Assembly (NCBI RefSeq): GCF_001613365.1
Contig: NZ_BDCF01000002.1
Coordinates: forward strand, 186,001 to 250,000
DNA: 64,000 nt
Origin: Nocardia xishanensis NBRC 101358
Lineage (GTDB): Bacteria; Actinomycetota; Actinomycetes; Mycobacteriales; Mycobacteriaceae
Direction of reading: 5' to 3'
Every line of letters begins with the position of its first letter. The stretch's first letter is position 1. A program made the translations under genes and the position numbers. Below the pieces are notes generated by a model. That model was not told the origin of the DNA. It was given only the letters and a program-made list of their open reading frames with translations, and did not search any database. Shown here piece by piece: positions 36,455 to 45,360 of the stretch.

Positions 36455-37273
36455 ATGACGATCCAGAATGACGCGCCAGCCAGAGAAATCACCCTCGCCG
36501 TCGCCGGAGACATCGTGGCGGGCACCTTCGCGGTGACCGACCGTTACGGGCGACCGCTCTGGTATGGGCCGCTCGGACGCGACACCGACGGCGAACGCGT
36601 GGTCCCCGCGATGACCGCGGCCATGCACGGCATCCGGCTCGCGGCGCAGGCCAGAACCGCGGCCGGGATAGCGCACGCGAGGCTGCGCCTGCTCGTCCCC
36701 TCCCGCCTGGTGGACGCGCGCAGGCTCACCGAGGCCGCAACGGCCGGGGCGCTCGATCTCGACCTCGTTGTCGAACCCGACAATCCGGCCCACGCCTGGT
36801 GCACCACGTACGGCAGGCTCGAATGGGATCCGAGTACCGTCGCCGAGCTCGTCGAATACGTCGTGCGCCCGGCCGAGCTGGACGACGTCGACGACACCCT
36901 GCCCTTACGCGACGCCCTCGAGCGCTTGGTGGTCGACCGTTCCGCCCTGCCCACCGAAGACAGGCACGCGATCGCCGCCCTCGTGCACCTCGCGGTCGAC
37001 GCGCCGCCGACGCCGCCGCGGGACGCGGACGAATTCCTGCGGCGGCTCGACGCGGGCTGGCTCGGCGCCGCCTGGGAAGGGCACGACCTGGAACTGTCGC
37101 TGCTCGACGCGCTCGCGCGCGGCGCGAACCCGCCGCTGTCCTGGTGCGAACTCATGTTCATCACCGCCCTGGCGCCCTGGTCCGGCGCCGAACCCGCGGT
37201 GCACGGCCGCGGCCTGTTCACCCGCACCGCACAGCCCCGCGCTGGAATGGCCCGAACCCTCCCGCGCTCGTAG
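36455..37273 (+). CDS. hypothetical protein
   Basis: 272 residues from ATG 36455 with GGGGA about 6 bases before. The first third looks like a short strand-turn-strand fold with AGDIVAGTFAVTDRYGRPLW, and an RNase H-like start is conceivable (VVPAMTAAMHGIRLAAQARTA, then LRLLVPSRLVDARRLTEAA). I am not certain of a family. The rest is helical with many Asp/Glu. No signal or membrane segment was found. The SGNH hydrolase follows after 60 bases on the same strand. Confidence 0.6.
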   Translation: MTIQNDAPAREITLAVAGDIVAGTFAVTDRYGRPLWYGPLGRDTDGERVVPAMTAAMHGIRLAAQARTAAGIAHARLRLLVPSRLVDARRLTEAATAGALDLDLVVEPDNPAHAWCTTYGRLEWDPSTVAELVEYVVRPAELDDVDDTLPLRDALERLVVDRSALPTEDRHAIAALVHLAVDAPPTPPRDADEFLRRLDAGWLGAAWEGHDLELSLLDALARGANPPLSWCELMFITALAPWSGAEPAVHGRGLFTRTAQPRAGMARTLPRS

Positions 37274-37333
37274 GATGTTGCTGCGCCGGAGGTGACCGGT
37301 GCGCGCGTCGCCGCCTACCCGCAGGAGCCGAAC

Positions 37334-38134
37334 GTGGACACCGGAGCCGTCCCCTCCTATCTCCGCTACGTCGCGATCGGCGACAGCCAGACCGAGGGCA
37401 TCGGAGACCCCGACGGCGCCGGCGGGCACCGTGGCTGGGCCGACCGATTCGCCGCCTTGCTCGGCGCCGGCACGCCCACCCTGCGCTACGCCAACCTCGC
37501 CATCCGCGGCCGCCGCGCCGCCCAGATCCGCGCCGAACAACTCGGCCCCGCCGTGGCGCTGCGACCCGATCTCGTCACCGTGATGGCCGGTATGAACGAC
37601 ATCATCCGGCCGCGCCTCGACCGAGCCGCCCTGCTCGCCGACCTGCACGCCATGTTCGGCGAGCTCACCTCCATCGGCGCGCGCGTGATCACCTTCACCT
37701 ATCCCGACATCGGCGGCATCGCGCCCTTCGTGCGGCCACTGTCCCCGCGGGTGCGCGAGCTCAACGCCGAAATGCGCCGCCTCGCAAGCCGATACCGGCT
37801 CACCCTGGTCGATTTCGAGCCCATCGCCGCCACCACTCACCCGCTGGTCTGGTCCGCCGACCGCCTGCACCTGAGCCCACTCGGCCACGACCTCGTCGCC
37901 CGCGCGGTCGCCGACATTCTCGCGCTTCCCGGCGCCGATACGACCTGGCGTGACCCGTTGCCGCCGGTGCGCCGCACGGTGGCCGAGTCCGTCGCGACCG
38001 AATTGACCTGGACCACACAGCACATGCTCCCGTGGATCGCCCGCCGGGTGCGTGGACGGTCGTCCGGCACCGGCATTCAGCCGAAACGGCCGGACTTGCA
38101 ACCGGTGCTGGTCTCGGACCGGCTCACGACCTGA
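37334..38134 (+). CDS. SGNH/GDSL-family hydrolase
   Basis: 266 residues. Block I is YVAIGDSQTEGIGDPDG (nucleophile Ser in GDSQTEG), block II Gly in NLAIRGRRAAQI, block III VTVMAGMNDIIRP (GxND), and block V DRLHLSPLGHDLVARAV (DxxH). All four SGNH blocks are present, so it is probably an active esterase or lipase. No signal peptide was found, so it is cytoplasmic or non-classically exported. I chose the GTG at 37334 because AGGAG lies 6 bases upstream; an in-frame GTG at 37292 is weaker. Confidence 0.92.
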   Translation: MDTGAVPSYLRYVAIGDSQTEGIGDPDGAGGHRGWADRFAALLGAGTPTLRYANLAIRGRRAAQIRAEQLGPAVALRPDLVTVMAGMNDIIRPRLDRAALLADLHAMFGELTSIGARVITFTYPDIGGIAPFVRPLSPRVRELNAEMRRLASRYRLTLVDFEPIAATTHPLVWSADRLHLSPLGHDLVARAVADILALPGADTTWRDPLPPVRRTVAESVATELTWTTQHMLPWIARRVRGRSSGTGIQPKRPDLQPVLVSDRLTT

Positions 38135-38234
38135 TCTGCCGGTCCCCCGCACCGGTGTCGCGGCGACCGCTACGAGGGTCGGCGGGCCCGCTCACGAGAC
38201 CGAGGGGCGTCTGCTCGATGTCTACGACCGGCGG

Positions 38235-38249
38235 TAGTATGGTCGGGTG
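38235..38249 (+). promoter_or_regulatory. leaderless promoter of the His-rich membrane gene
   Basis: TAGTAT at 38235-38240 lies 6 bases before the GTG at 38247, and no ribosome-binding site is present. A transcript would start at or near the start codon. Confidence 0.45.
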
Positions 38250-38774
38250 CGTAAACCGGTGAAGGGAGCGACGCGCCTGCGCGGCGCCTTCGTCGGATCC
38301 GCCTCGGGGGCAGTCAGCATCGCCGCGCACGCACTCGGCGGTGGTGTGATCTCGCCCGAACAGACGTCGGTCGCCCTGCTGATCGGCGCCTGCGCGGCGG
38401 TGGGCGTGCTCGTCGGCTCCCTCCGGACGCGGGCCGGGCTCCTCGAAATCATGGGGCTGCTGGCGATCGGACAGGGTGTCGGTCACACCGCGCTCACACT
38501 GTCCCCCGGCCATCACCACGGAGCGCACGCGACCGCGCTGATGCTCCTCACCCACCTCGCGGCGATTCCGGTGGGGGCGTCGCTGATTCGCGGTGCCGAA
38601 GCCGCGGTGGGCAGAGCGGCGTCGAGTGCGCGGCGTGCAGTGCGGGTTCTCGGCGCGCTGCCCGTGCCTGCGCTGCCGACGGTCGTTCTTATCACCGCGC
38701 ACGAGGCCGCGACTCCGCGAAAACTGCTTCTCGGTTCGGGTATCGGGACCCGAGGGCCACCGGTCTATCTGTAG
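38247..38774 (+). CDS. membrane protein with His-rich loop
   Basis: 175 residues with four or five hydrophobic segments (GAVSIAAHALGGGVISPE, TSVALLIGACAAVGVLVGSL, ALMLLTHLAAIPVGASL). Between them is a short loop SPGHHHGAHATA with three adjacent His and a fourth nearby. Such a loop would suit copper or other metal binding, and the PCu(A)C and DyP genes follow on the same strand 390 bases on. No family is recognised with certainty. Start GTG at 38247. Confidence 0.7.
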   Translation: MRKPVKGATRLRGAFVGSASGAVSIAAHALGGGVISPEQTSVALLIGACAAVGVLVGSLRTRAGLLEIMGLLAIGQGVGHTALTLSPGHHHGAHATALMLLTHLAAIPVGASLIRGAEAAVGRAASSARRAVRVLGALPVPALPTVVLITAHEAATPRKLLLGSGIGTRGPPVYL

Positions 38775-39167
38775 GCCCTATACCGCCATCCGAGTACCAG
38801 GCATCGGAATTCGCCGACACGCCTGCCAGACAGGGGATTTGCCGCCATGTCCGCCGGACGTGGTGATCCTGCGCGGGCACGCGCTCGCTTCACCGCGTCG
38901 AGGCATCGATCGTCACGGACGCATCCAGCCCAGCTCGCGAGGCCGGTACGCGAATCGAGCCGTCCGGCGGCTCGTTTCCGAACTCGGCGCACCGAGCGAC
39001 ACAGGATGCCTTTCGTCCGAACCGGACTGCTACGTGGCAGGTCGGTGAATCCATTGCGCCACAAGACAAGCGCAGGTGACGGCCGATATTCGCCGCGCAC
39101 CGAAGCGACGCCGAACCCAGACCGATGGCGGTCCCTCTCACCTCCCGATTCCGAACGGAGCTTCTTC
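38775..39167. other. intergenic, nothing recognised
   Basis: About 390 bases before the PCu(A)C gene. No gene-like frame with family resemblance was found. It presumably holds the promoter of the PCu(A)C-DyP operon. Confidence 0.4.
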
Positions 39168-39734
39168 ATGTTCCCCATCAATCGAACCCACCCCTCCCGC
39201 CTCCTGCGCGGCACCGCGGCACTCGCCGCCGCTCCCCTCCTGCTGGTCGCTTGTTCCTCCACCGACAGCACCCCGGCCCCGGCCCGCGCCGCCGACGCGA
39301 TCACCATCGAGGACCAGTGGATCAAGGCCGCGGACAGCGATATGTCGGCGGCGTTCGGCGAATTGACCAACAAGGGCGACAAGGCGCTGACCGTGGTGTC
39401 CGCGACCAGTCCCGCCTCCGCCAGGGTGGAATTGCACGAGGTGGTCGCCGACGCGAGCGGCACCAAGACGATGCGTCCCAAGAAGGGAGGTTTCGTCATT
39501 CCTGCGCACGGGTCGCTTGCACTGGCGCCGGGCGCCGATCACATCATGTTCATGGGGTTGAACGGTCCACTGCGCACCGGTTCCGAGACGCCGGTCACGC
39601 TCTCCTTCGACGACGGTTCGACCATGACGTTCACCGCGCAGGTGCGTGACTTCCCGGGCAACCAGGAGAACTACGTACCCGACGGCGACCATCACGCGGG
39701 CGCGCCCGCCCCGGCCCACACGCCCGGTGCCTGA
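39168..39734 (+). CDS. PCu(A)C copper chaperone lipoprotein
   Basis: 188 residues. A lipoprotein signal ends AAAPLLLVACSS, so it is anchored outside the membrane. The domain reads ITIEDQWIKAADSDMSAAFG, then the copper ligands His in VELHEV, Met in GTKTM, and the HxM in GADHIMFMGL, in the order of the PCu(A)C fold. A His-rich end (DGDHHAGAPAPAH) adds possible metal ligands. PCu(A)C proteins carry Cu(I) to membrane enzymes such as cytochrome oxidase. ATG 39168 has GGAG 7 bases upstream. It overlaps the DyP gene by 8 bases. Confidence 0.9.
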   Translation: MFPINRTHPSRLLRGTAALAAAPLLLVACSSTDSTPAPARAADAITIEDQWIKAADSDMSAAFGELTNKGDKALTVVSATSPASARVELHEVVADASGTKTMRPKKGGFVIPAHGSLALAPGADHIMFMGLNGPLRTGSETPVTLSFDDGSTMTFTAQVRDFPGNQENYVPDGDHHAGAPAPAHTPGA

Positions 39735-40920
39735 GCAGATCGGTCCCCGGGGCTTCACCCGCAGGCGCCTCCTCGGTGGGGGCGCCGCCGCGGCGGGCGC
39801 CGTCGGCCTCGGGGCGGGTGCGATCGCACTCACCGGTCGCGACACCGGCGCGACCGAACCGGCGACCGAACCGTTCTACGGACCGCACCAGGCGGGCGTC
39901 GCGACCGCACCGCAGACGCACGCGGCGTTCGTCGGATTCGATCTGCGCCAGGGGCTGGATCGCGACGACATCGCGGGCGTCCTGAAGATCTGGACCGGCG
40001 ACGCTGCCCGCCTCACCCAGGGCGCCGCGGCGCTGGCCGACACCGAACCAGAGCTTGCGGCGCGCCCGGCGCGACTCACGGTGACGGTCGGCTTGGGCCC
40101 CGCGGTGTTCACCGCCGCGGGTCTGGAGCACCGCAGGCCCGCCTGGTTGCGGCCGCTGCCGCCGTTCGCCATCGACCGGCTGGAGCCGGGCTGGAGCGAC
40201 GGCGACCTGCTGTTGCAGATCTGCGCCGAAGAGGCCACCACGGTCGCGCACGCCGTGCGGGTGCTGTGCCGGAGCGTGACCTCGCTGCTCACGGTGCGCT
40301 GGGTGCAGCGCGGGTTCCGCGACGCGGCGCCCGGCCGGACCCCGCGCAACCTGATGGGCCAGGTCGACGGCACGGTCAATATCGCGGCGCCCGACTTCGA
40401 CCGGCTGATCTGGGACGACGGCGCCGCGCAGCCCTGGCTCGCGGGCGGCACCTCGCTGGTGCTGCGACGCATCGCGATGGCGCTGGACACCTGGGACGAA
40501 ATCGATCCGGAGGGAAGGGAACTCACCGTCGGACGCAAACTCGGTAGCGGCGCGCCGCTCACCGGCAGCCGGGAATTCGACGAACCGGACTTCGCGGCCG
40601 TCGACGCGCACGGCATTCCGGTGATCCCGCCCTCCGCGCACATCGCCCGCGCCCGCCACACCCACGACGGCGAGCGATTCCTGCGTCGCGGCTACAACTA
40701 CGACGACGCACCCGCGCCGGGCCAGACCTCGAACTCGGGTCTGCTGTTCGCCGCGTACCAGCGCGACGTGAACGCCCAGTATCTGCCGGTGCAGCAGCGG
40801 CTGGCCGATTTCGACGCGCTGAACGTCTGGACGACGCCGATCGGGTCGTCGGTGTTCGTGATCCCGCCCGGCGTGCCGGAACCCGGCGGCTACCTCGGAC
40901 AGACCCTGTTCGAGTCGTGA
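39727..40920 (+). CDS. Tat-exported DyP-type haem peroxidase (EfeB-like)
   Basis: 397 residues from GTG 39727. The Tat signal is FTRRRLLGGGAAAAGAVGLG. The DyP core has HAAFVGFDLRQGLDRDDIAG, the family motif GQVDGTVN (GxxDG with the distal Asp), and the proximal-side region ARHTHDGERFLRRGYNYD. The end, NSGLLFAAYQRDVNAQYLPV, is typical of EfeB-like members. DyP peroxidases oxidise phenolic or dye substrates with hydrogen peroxide; EfeB also handles haem iron. The start codon lies inside the PCu(A)C gene, so translation is coupled. A GC-rich terminator follows. Confidence 0.93.
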   Translation: MPEQIGPRGFTRRRLLGGGAAAAGAVGLGAGAIALTGRDTGATEPATEPFYGPHQAGVATAPQTHAAFVGFDLRQGLDRDDIAGVLKIWTGDAARLTQGAAALADTEPELAARPARLTVTVGLGPAVFTAAGLEHRRPAWLRPLPPFAIDRLEPGWSDGDLLLQICAEEATTVAHAVRVLCRSVTSLLTVRWVQRGFRDAAPGRTPRNLMGQVDGTVNIAAPDFDRLIWDDGAAQPWLAGGTSLVLRRIAMALDTWDEIDPEGRELTVGRKLGSGAPLTGSREFDEPDFAAVDAHGIPVIPPSAHIARARHTHDGERFLRRGYNYDDAPAPGQTSNSGLLFAAYQRDVNAQYLPVQQRLADFDALNVWTTPIGSSVFVIPPGVPEPGGYLGQTLFES

Positions 40921-40925
40921 CGCGA

Positions 40926-40955
40926 CCCGGGGCCCGCCGATCAGCGGGCCCCGGG
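40926..40955. terminator. bidirectional terminator
   Basis: CCCGGGGCCCGC (40926-40937) pairs perfectly with GCGGGCCCCGGG (40944-40955) across a 6-base loop. It lies between the convergent DyP gene and the next membrane-protein gene and has no T-tract. Confidence 0.85.
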
Positions 40956-40969
40956 CGCTCCCGGCTCGA

Positions 40970-41329
40970 TCAGCTCCAGAGCACGGCGACGAACACGTTC
41001 GCGATCCCGAGACCGCCGGACGCGTGCGTCATCCACGGCACGTCCTTGCCCCGCTTGGCATCGGCGCGGCCCATTTCGGCGAACGCCGCGACCAGCACCG
41101 AAACCACCAGCTTGACGCCGATCTTCGTCATATTCAGGTCTTTGCCCAGCGAATCGATCGACTCGGCCATCCCGACCAGAACGATGCCGGTGATGATCTG
41201 CGCCCGCGCACCCCACACCATCACCTCGTTGACCTTGGGCTGCCCCGCCGCATACCCGCCGATCACCGCGGCCATACCGAGCAAATGCGTTACAACCACG
41301 ATGTTGTAGACCAATTCCAGCACGCTCAC
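40970..41329 (-). CDS. small membrane protein
   Basis: 119 residues with about four hydrophobic segments: VLELVYNIVVVTHLLGMAAV, MVWGARAQIITGIVLVGMAE, KIGVKLVVSVLVAAFAEMGR and GGLGIANVFVAVLW. This resembles the small four-helix membrane proteins common in actinobacteria, with a possible haem-type His in VVTHLLG. No family assignment. I chose the GTG at 41329; 41344 is the furthest start. Confidence 0.7.
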   Translation of the reverse strand: MSVLELVYNIVVVTHLLGMAAVIGGYAAGQPKVNEVMVWGARAQIITGIVLVGMAESIDSLGKDLNMTKIGVKLVVSVLVAAFAEMGRADAKRGKDVPWMTHASGGLGIANVFVAVLWS

Positions 41330-41425
41330 GTTGCGAACTCCCACCAGTTTGGACGTTAGAAGACCGTTCTACTCCGTCGATCGCGGAAGCCACCAATCGT
41401 GACGAATAAACGTCTGGAGGCCAGT

Positions 41426-41539
41426 TTGTCTGAGACAGAGACGGTCACGCTGGTTCCGCAGCACCAGCCAACGAAGCGGACTATCCGCGATCCGGTGCTT
41501 TTCGCCGCCGAGTCATCGCTCCACCGAGGCCGCCACTGA
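41426..41539 (+). CDS. possible small ORF or gene scrap
   Basis: 37 codons from a TTG at 41426 that has GGAGG about 5 bases upstream, or 46 codons from a GTG at 41399. The frame includes QQHQPTKRTIRDPVLFAAES, which looks protein-like, but I recognise no family. It may be the 5' end of a lost gene. It lies between the membrane protein and the TetR gene; the rest of 41330-41730 holds nothing I can identify. Confidence 0.25.
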   Translation: MSETETVTLVPQHQPTKRTIRDPVLFAAESSLHRGRH

Positions 41540-41730
41540 TCGAAAGGCGTCCGCCCCTTGGTACCTACGGAATGGCCGCAACGTCCACGCGACATTCGCG
41601 GGCCTGTGCGCCGGAGCGAAACTCGCCGCGGCCAGTGGTGTTCTGCGTGATCGCACCGCGCCGTAGCAGACGTTTGTGTCAGGCGCCCTACCGCCGCGCA
41701 GTTGCGGGATCGGTTACCAGGAGTACGCTA

Positions 41731-41753
41731 CAAAATGAGTCCACTCAGTTTTG
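41731..41753. promoter_or_regulatory. TetR-type operator candidate
   Basis: TGAGT-CC-ACTCA (41736-41747) is a perfect dyad. It is extended by CAAAA on the left and GTTTTG on the right, with one bulged base. It lies 20 bases before the TetR start, so autoregulation of the whole operon is likely. Confidence 0.65.
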
Positions 41754-41773
41754 GTCCGGTCGGAGGTGTTCGG

Positions 41774-42433
41774 ATGTCCGCGTCGAGTGAGTTCGCGCCG
41801 GTCGGACGGCGCCTGCGGAAGGTTCACGACAAGCAGTCCCGCATCTTCGAGGCGGCGGCCGCGCTGTTCGCCGAGCACGGCTTCCACGGTGTCACGACAC
41901 AGCAGATCTCCGATCGCGCCGAGATCGCCGCCGGGACGTTGTTCCGCTACGCGGCTACCAAAGGTGAACTCCTGCTGATGGTCTACAACGAGGACTTCCG
42001 GGCCGCCCTCACCGATGGCGCGGAATCCGCACGAACTGAGGCCGATACCGCGACGGCGGTTATCGCGATGCTCCGGCCGCTGCTGGAGGCCGGTGAACGC
42101 CATCCTGGAAACACCGTCGTCTATCAGCGCGAGTTGCTGTTCGGATCGCCAGCCGACAGGTACCGCTGCGAGGGGCTGGCCTTGGTCGACCGGCTGGAGA
42201 CCATGATCGCCGAGCGATTGGCGGCCGACGCCCGCGCTGGGGGACTCGAGTCCGAAAAGGTAGGCGAACAGGCGTTATTGGCCGGGCGCAGCGTGTTCGC
42301 CGCCGTGCATCTGCTGCTGGCCCGGCCCGCGACCGGGGCGCATCCCGGTCACGATGCCCGCGCTGATCTGCGGGCACAGGTCGCCCAGATCGTCGCGGGC
42401 TTCTTCGCAACAGTCGAGAGGAAAAACGAATGA
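41774..42433 (+). CDS. TetR-family regulator of the oleate hydratase operon
   Basis: 219 residues. The DNA-binding part is KQSRIFEAAAALFAEHGFHG, VTTQQISDRAEIAAGTLFRY and ATKGELLLMVYNEDF. The C-terminal half is a helical ligand domain. ATG 41774 has GGAGG 7 bases upstream. Its TGA overlaps the next ATG (ATGA). A dyad just upstream is the probable operator. The neighbours suggest an acyl-CoA or hydroxy-fatty-acid ligand (inference). Confidence 0.92.
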   Translation: MSASSEFAPVGRRLRKVHDKQSRIFEAAAALFAEHGFHGVTTQQISDRAEIAAGTLFRYAATKGELLLMVYNEDFRAALTDGAESARTEADTATAVIAMLRPLLEAGERHPGNTVVYQRELLFGSPADRYRCEGLALVDRLETMIAERLAADARAGGLESEKVGEQALLAGRSVFAAVHLLLARPATGAHPGHDARADLRAQVAQIVAGFFATVERKNE

Positions 42434-43287
42434 CCATCGACATTCGCAAGGTGGCCGTCCTCGGTACCGGGGTGCTCGGGTCCCAGATCGCCTTCCAGAC
42501 CGCCTTTCGCGGTTTCGAGGTGACGGCCTACGACATCGATGACAAGGCGCTGGCCGTGGCCGAGGAGCGATTCCACAAGCTCGCGGCGGTCTACCGCGAG
42601 CAGGTACCCGGTGGCGGGAACGGCAAGGCTGAGCAGACGGTGGCCGGCATCACGCCGACTTCTGATCTCGCGCAGGCGGTGCGCGACGCGGACCTGGTCA
42701 TCGAGGCGATTCCCGAGGTGCTGAGCATCAAGCAGCAGACCTACGAGCAGCTCGGCCGGGTCGCACCGGAGCGCACCATCTTCGCCACCAATTCCTCCAC
42801 CCTGCTGCCCAGCGCCATGAAGGACTTCACCGGCCGCCCGGACCGGTTCCTCGCGCTGCACTTCGCGAATCAGGTGTGGCACTTCAACACGGCCGAGATC
42901 ATGGGCACGACCGACACCGACCCGAAGGTGTACCAGGCCGTGGTCGACTTCGCCTCCGCGATCGGCATGGTGCCGATCGAGATCCACAAGGAGAAGGCCG
43001 GATACGTCCTGAACTCGCTGCTGGTGCCGCTGCTGAACGCGGGCATGAGCCTGGCGGCGGGCGGCTATGCCGATCCCGAGGCGGTGGACAAGACCTGGCA
43101 GATCGGCACCGGCGCACCGGCCGGGCCGTTCCGCATCCTCGACATCATCGGTCTGACCACGCCTTACAACATCCTCGTCAACAACGAGGACGAGGACTCC
43201 CAGCGGCTGGCCCAGTGGTTGAAGGAGAACTACATCGATAAGGGCAAGCTCGGCATCGCCACCGGCGAGGGCTTCTACAAGTACTGA
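42430..43287 (+). CDS. 3-hydroxyacyl-CoA dehydrogenase
   Basis: 285 residues. The NAD-binding start is VAVLGTGVLGSQIAFQTAFR (GxGxxG). The catalytic region is NSSTLLPSAMKDFTGRPDRF, then LALHFANQVWHFNTAEIMGT with the catalytic His in LHF. The C-terminal dimer domain is EKAGYVLNSLLVPLLNAGMS to GTGAPAGPFRILDIIGL. This form (HFANQVW) differs from the classical HFFNP and is one I associate with Gram-positive operons. It oxidises 3-hydroxyacyl-CoA to 3-ketoacyl-CoA in beta-oxidation. Start overlaps the TetR stop; oleate hydratase follows after 48 bases. Confidence 0.93.
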   Translation: MTIDIRKVAVLGTGVLGSQIAFQTAFRGFEVTAYDIDDKALAVAEERFHKLAAVYREQVPGGGNGKAEQTVAGITPTSDLAQAVRDADLVIEAIPEVLSIKQQTYEQLGRVAPERTIFATNSSTLLPSAMKDFTGRPDRFLALHFANQVWHFNTAEIMGTTDTDPKVYQAVVDFASAIGMVPIEIHKEKAGYVLNSLLVPLLNAGMSLAAGGYADPEAVDKTWQIGTGAPAGPFRILDIIGLTTPYNILVNNEDEDSQRLAQWLKENYIDKGKLGIATGEGFYKY

Positions 43288-43335
43288 CCGGCGCGGCCGG
43301 CAAGCACCACAGACGAATTCGGGACAGGAGCTCTC

Positions 43336-45105
43336 ATGTATTACAGCAGTGGCAATTACGAAGCCTTCGCCCGGCCGCGCAAGCCCGCGGGAGTCGACGA
43401 CAAGACGGCCTGGTTCGTCGGAGCGGGCTTGGCGTCGCTGTCCGGCGCGGCCTTCTTGATTCGTGACGGTCGGATGCCCGGTGACAAGATCACCATTCTG
43501 GAGCAGCTGAAGCTGCCCGGCGGCGCCCTCGACGGCATCCGGGAACCGAAGAAGGGGTTCGTGATTCGCGGCGGACGCGAGATGGAGAACCACTTCGAGT
43601 GCCTGTGGGACCTTTTCCGCAGCATCCCGTCCATCGAGATCGACGAGGCCAGTGTGCTCGACGAGTTCTACTGGCTCAACAAGGACGACCCGAACTTCTC
43701 GCTGGAGCGCGCCACCGTCGACCGTGGGCAGAGTGCGCAGACCGATGATCTGTTCACGCTGAACGCGAAGGCACGCAGAGATTTCACGAAGATCTTCCTC
43801 GCCACCCGGGAGGAGATGGAGGACAAGCGCATCGACGAGGTGTTCTCGAAGGATTTCTTCGAGAGCAACTTCTGGATGTACTGGCGCACGATGTTCGCCT
43901 TCGAGGAGTGGCACAGCGCGTTGGAGATGAAGCTCTATCTACACCGCTTCGTCCACCATATCGGCGGCCTACCGGATTTCTCGGCGCTGAAGTTCACCAA
44001 GTACAACCAATACGAATCGCTGGTGCTGCCGCTGTATCGGTGGCTGCTGGATCAGGGCGTGACCTTCCAGTGGGAGACCACCGTCACCGACGTGGACTTC
44101 GATATCAACGGCGACCGCAAGCAGGCCACGCGGATCCAGTGGGTGTTCGAAGGCGAGGAGGGCGGTGTCGACCTGGGACCGGACGATCTGCTGTTCATGA
44201 CCATCGGCTCGCTGGTGGAGAATTCCGACGAGGGCGACCATCACACTCCGGCCCAGCTGAACGAGGGCCCGGCTCCCGCCTGGGATCTGTGGCGGCGCAT
44301 CGCCGAGAAGGACCCATCCTTCGGGCATCCGGACGTCTTCGGCGGCCACATTCCCGAAACCAAATGGGAGTCGGCCACCGTGACCACGCTGGATCGGCGT
44401 ATTCCCGAATACATTCAAAAGATCTGTAAGCGAGATCCGTTCAGCGGCAAGGTCGTCACCGGCGGCATCGTCACCGTCAAGGACTCCAGCTGGCTGATGA
44501 GCTGGACGGTCAACCGGCAGCCCCATTTCAAGCAGCAACCCGCCGACCAGATCGTGGTGTGGATCTACTCGCTGTTCGTCGACAAGCCGGGCGACTTCGT
44601 GAACAAGACCATGCAGGAGTGCACCGGCGAGGAGATCACCAAGGAGTGGCTGTATCACCTAGGCGTTCCGGAGTCCGAGATTCCGGAGCTGGCCGCGCAC
44701 GCCGCCAAATGCGTTCCGGTCATGATGCCCTACGTCACCTCGTTCTTCATGCCGCGCAAGGCCGGTGACCGCCCCGACGTGGTACCGCAGGGCTCGATCA
44801 ACTTCGCCTTCATCGGCCAGTTCGCCGAAACCTCCCGCGATTGCATCTTCACTACCGAATACTCGGTGCGCACCGGTATGGAGGCGGCCTATCGCCTGCT
44901 CGATATCGAGCGCGGCGTCCCGGAGGTCTTCAACTCCACCTATGACGTTCGCAGCCTGCTTGCCGCGATGAGCCGTCTGCGCGATGGCGACCCGGTCGAC
45001 CTTCCCGGCCCCGAATCGCTGTGGCGCAACTTGTCCAAGCGCTTCGGGAACAACGAAATCGTGAAATTGCTCGAAGAATTCGGGCCCATCGAGGCACCGA
45101 AGTAG
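43336..45105 (+). CDS. ohyA: oleate hydratase
   Basis: 589 residues. The FAD-binding start is TAWFVGAGLASLSGAAFLIR, then LEQLKLPGGALDGIREPKK and FVIRGGREMENHFECLWDL, typical of the family. Long conserved blocks follow: WMYWRTMFAFEEWHSALEMK, RFVHHIGGLPDFSALKFTKY and INFAFIGQFAETSRDCIFTT. The enzyme adds water to the cis-9 double bond of oleic acid to give 10-hydroxystearate, without net redox change. ATG 43336 has AGGAG 6 bases before. It is the last gene of the TetR-HAD-hydratase operon, suggesting breakdown or detoxification of unsaturated fatty acids. Confidence 0.96.
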   Translation: MYYSSGNYEAFARPRKPAGVDDKTAWFVGAGLASLSGAAFLIRDGRMPGDKITILEQLKLPGGALDGIREPKKGFVIRGGREMENHFECLWDLFRSIPSIEIDEASVLDEFYWLNKDDPNFSLERATVDRGQSAQTDDLFTLNAKARRDFTKIFLATREEMEDKRIDEVFSKDFFESNFWMYWRTMFAFEEWHSALEMKLYLHRFVHHIGGLPDFSALKFTKYNQYESLVLPLYRWLLDQGVTFQWETTVTDVDFDINGDRKQATRIQWVFEGEEGGVDLGPDDLLFMTIGSLVENSDEGDHHTPAQLNEGPAPAWDLWRRIAEKDPSFGHPDVFGGHIPETKWESATVTTLDRRIPEYIQKICKRDPFSGKVVTGGIVTVKDSSWLMSWTVNRQPHFKQQPADQIVVWIYSLFVDKPGDFVNKTMQECTGEEITKEWLYHLGVPESEIPELAAHAAKCVPVMMPYVTSFFMPRKAGDRPDVVPQGSINFAFIGQFAETSRDCIFTTEYSVRTGMEAAYRLLDIERGVPEVFNSTYDVRSLLAAMSRLRDGDPVDLPGPESLWRNLSKRFGNNEIVKLLEEFGPIEAPK

Positions 45106-45360
45106 AACCGCGCGACCAAGCAGTGCCGGCGGCGGCAGGCTCGATGACACCCGAACGTGGAGGGTGCGTCGAGCGCTGCCGCGGACCAAATCGACGGTGA
45201 GGCAGCGGCACTGGCCTGCCGCAGCTTCCCCGCTCGCACCGCGGTCAGGCCGGGGCCGACTCGTCAGGTGCGGCTGACATGGCTGGAGCCTGCCCAGGGC
45301 GAAATGGCCTGCGGAGGCAGAACCCGGTCCGCACCGGAACGAGGCCTGCGACAGCGCCGG

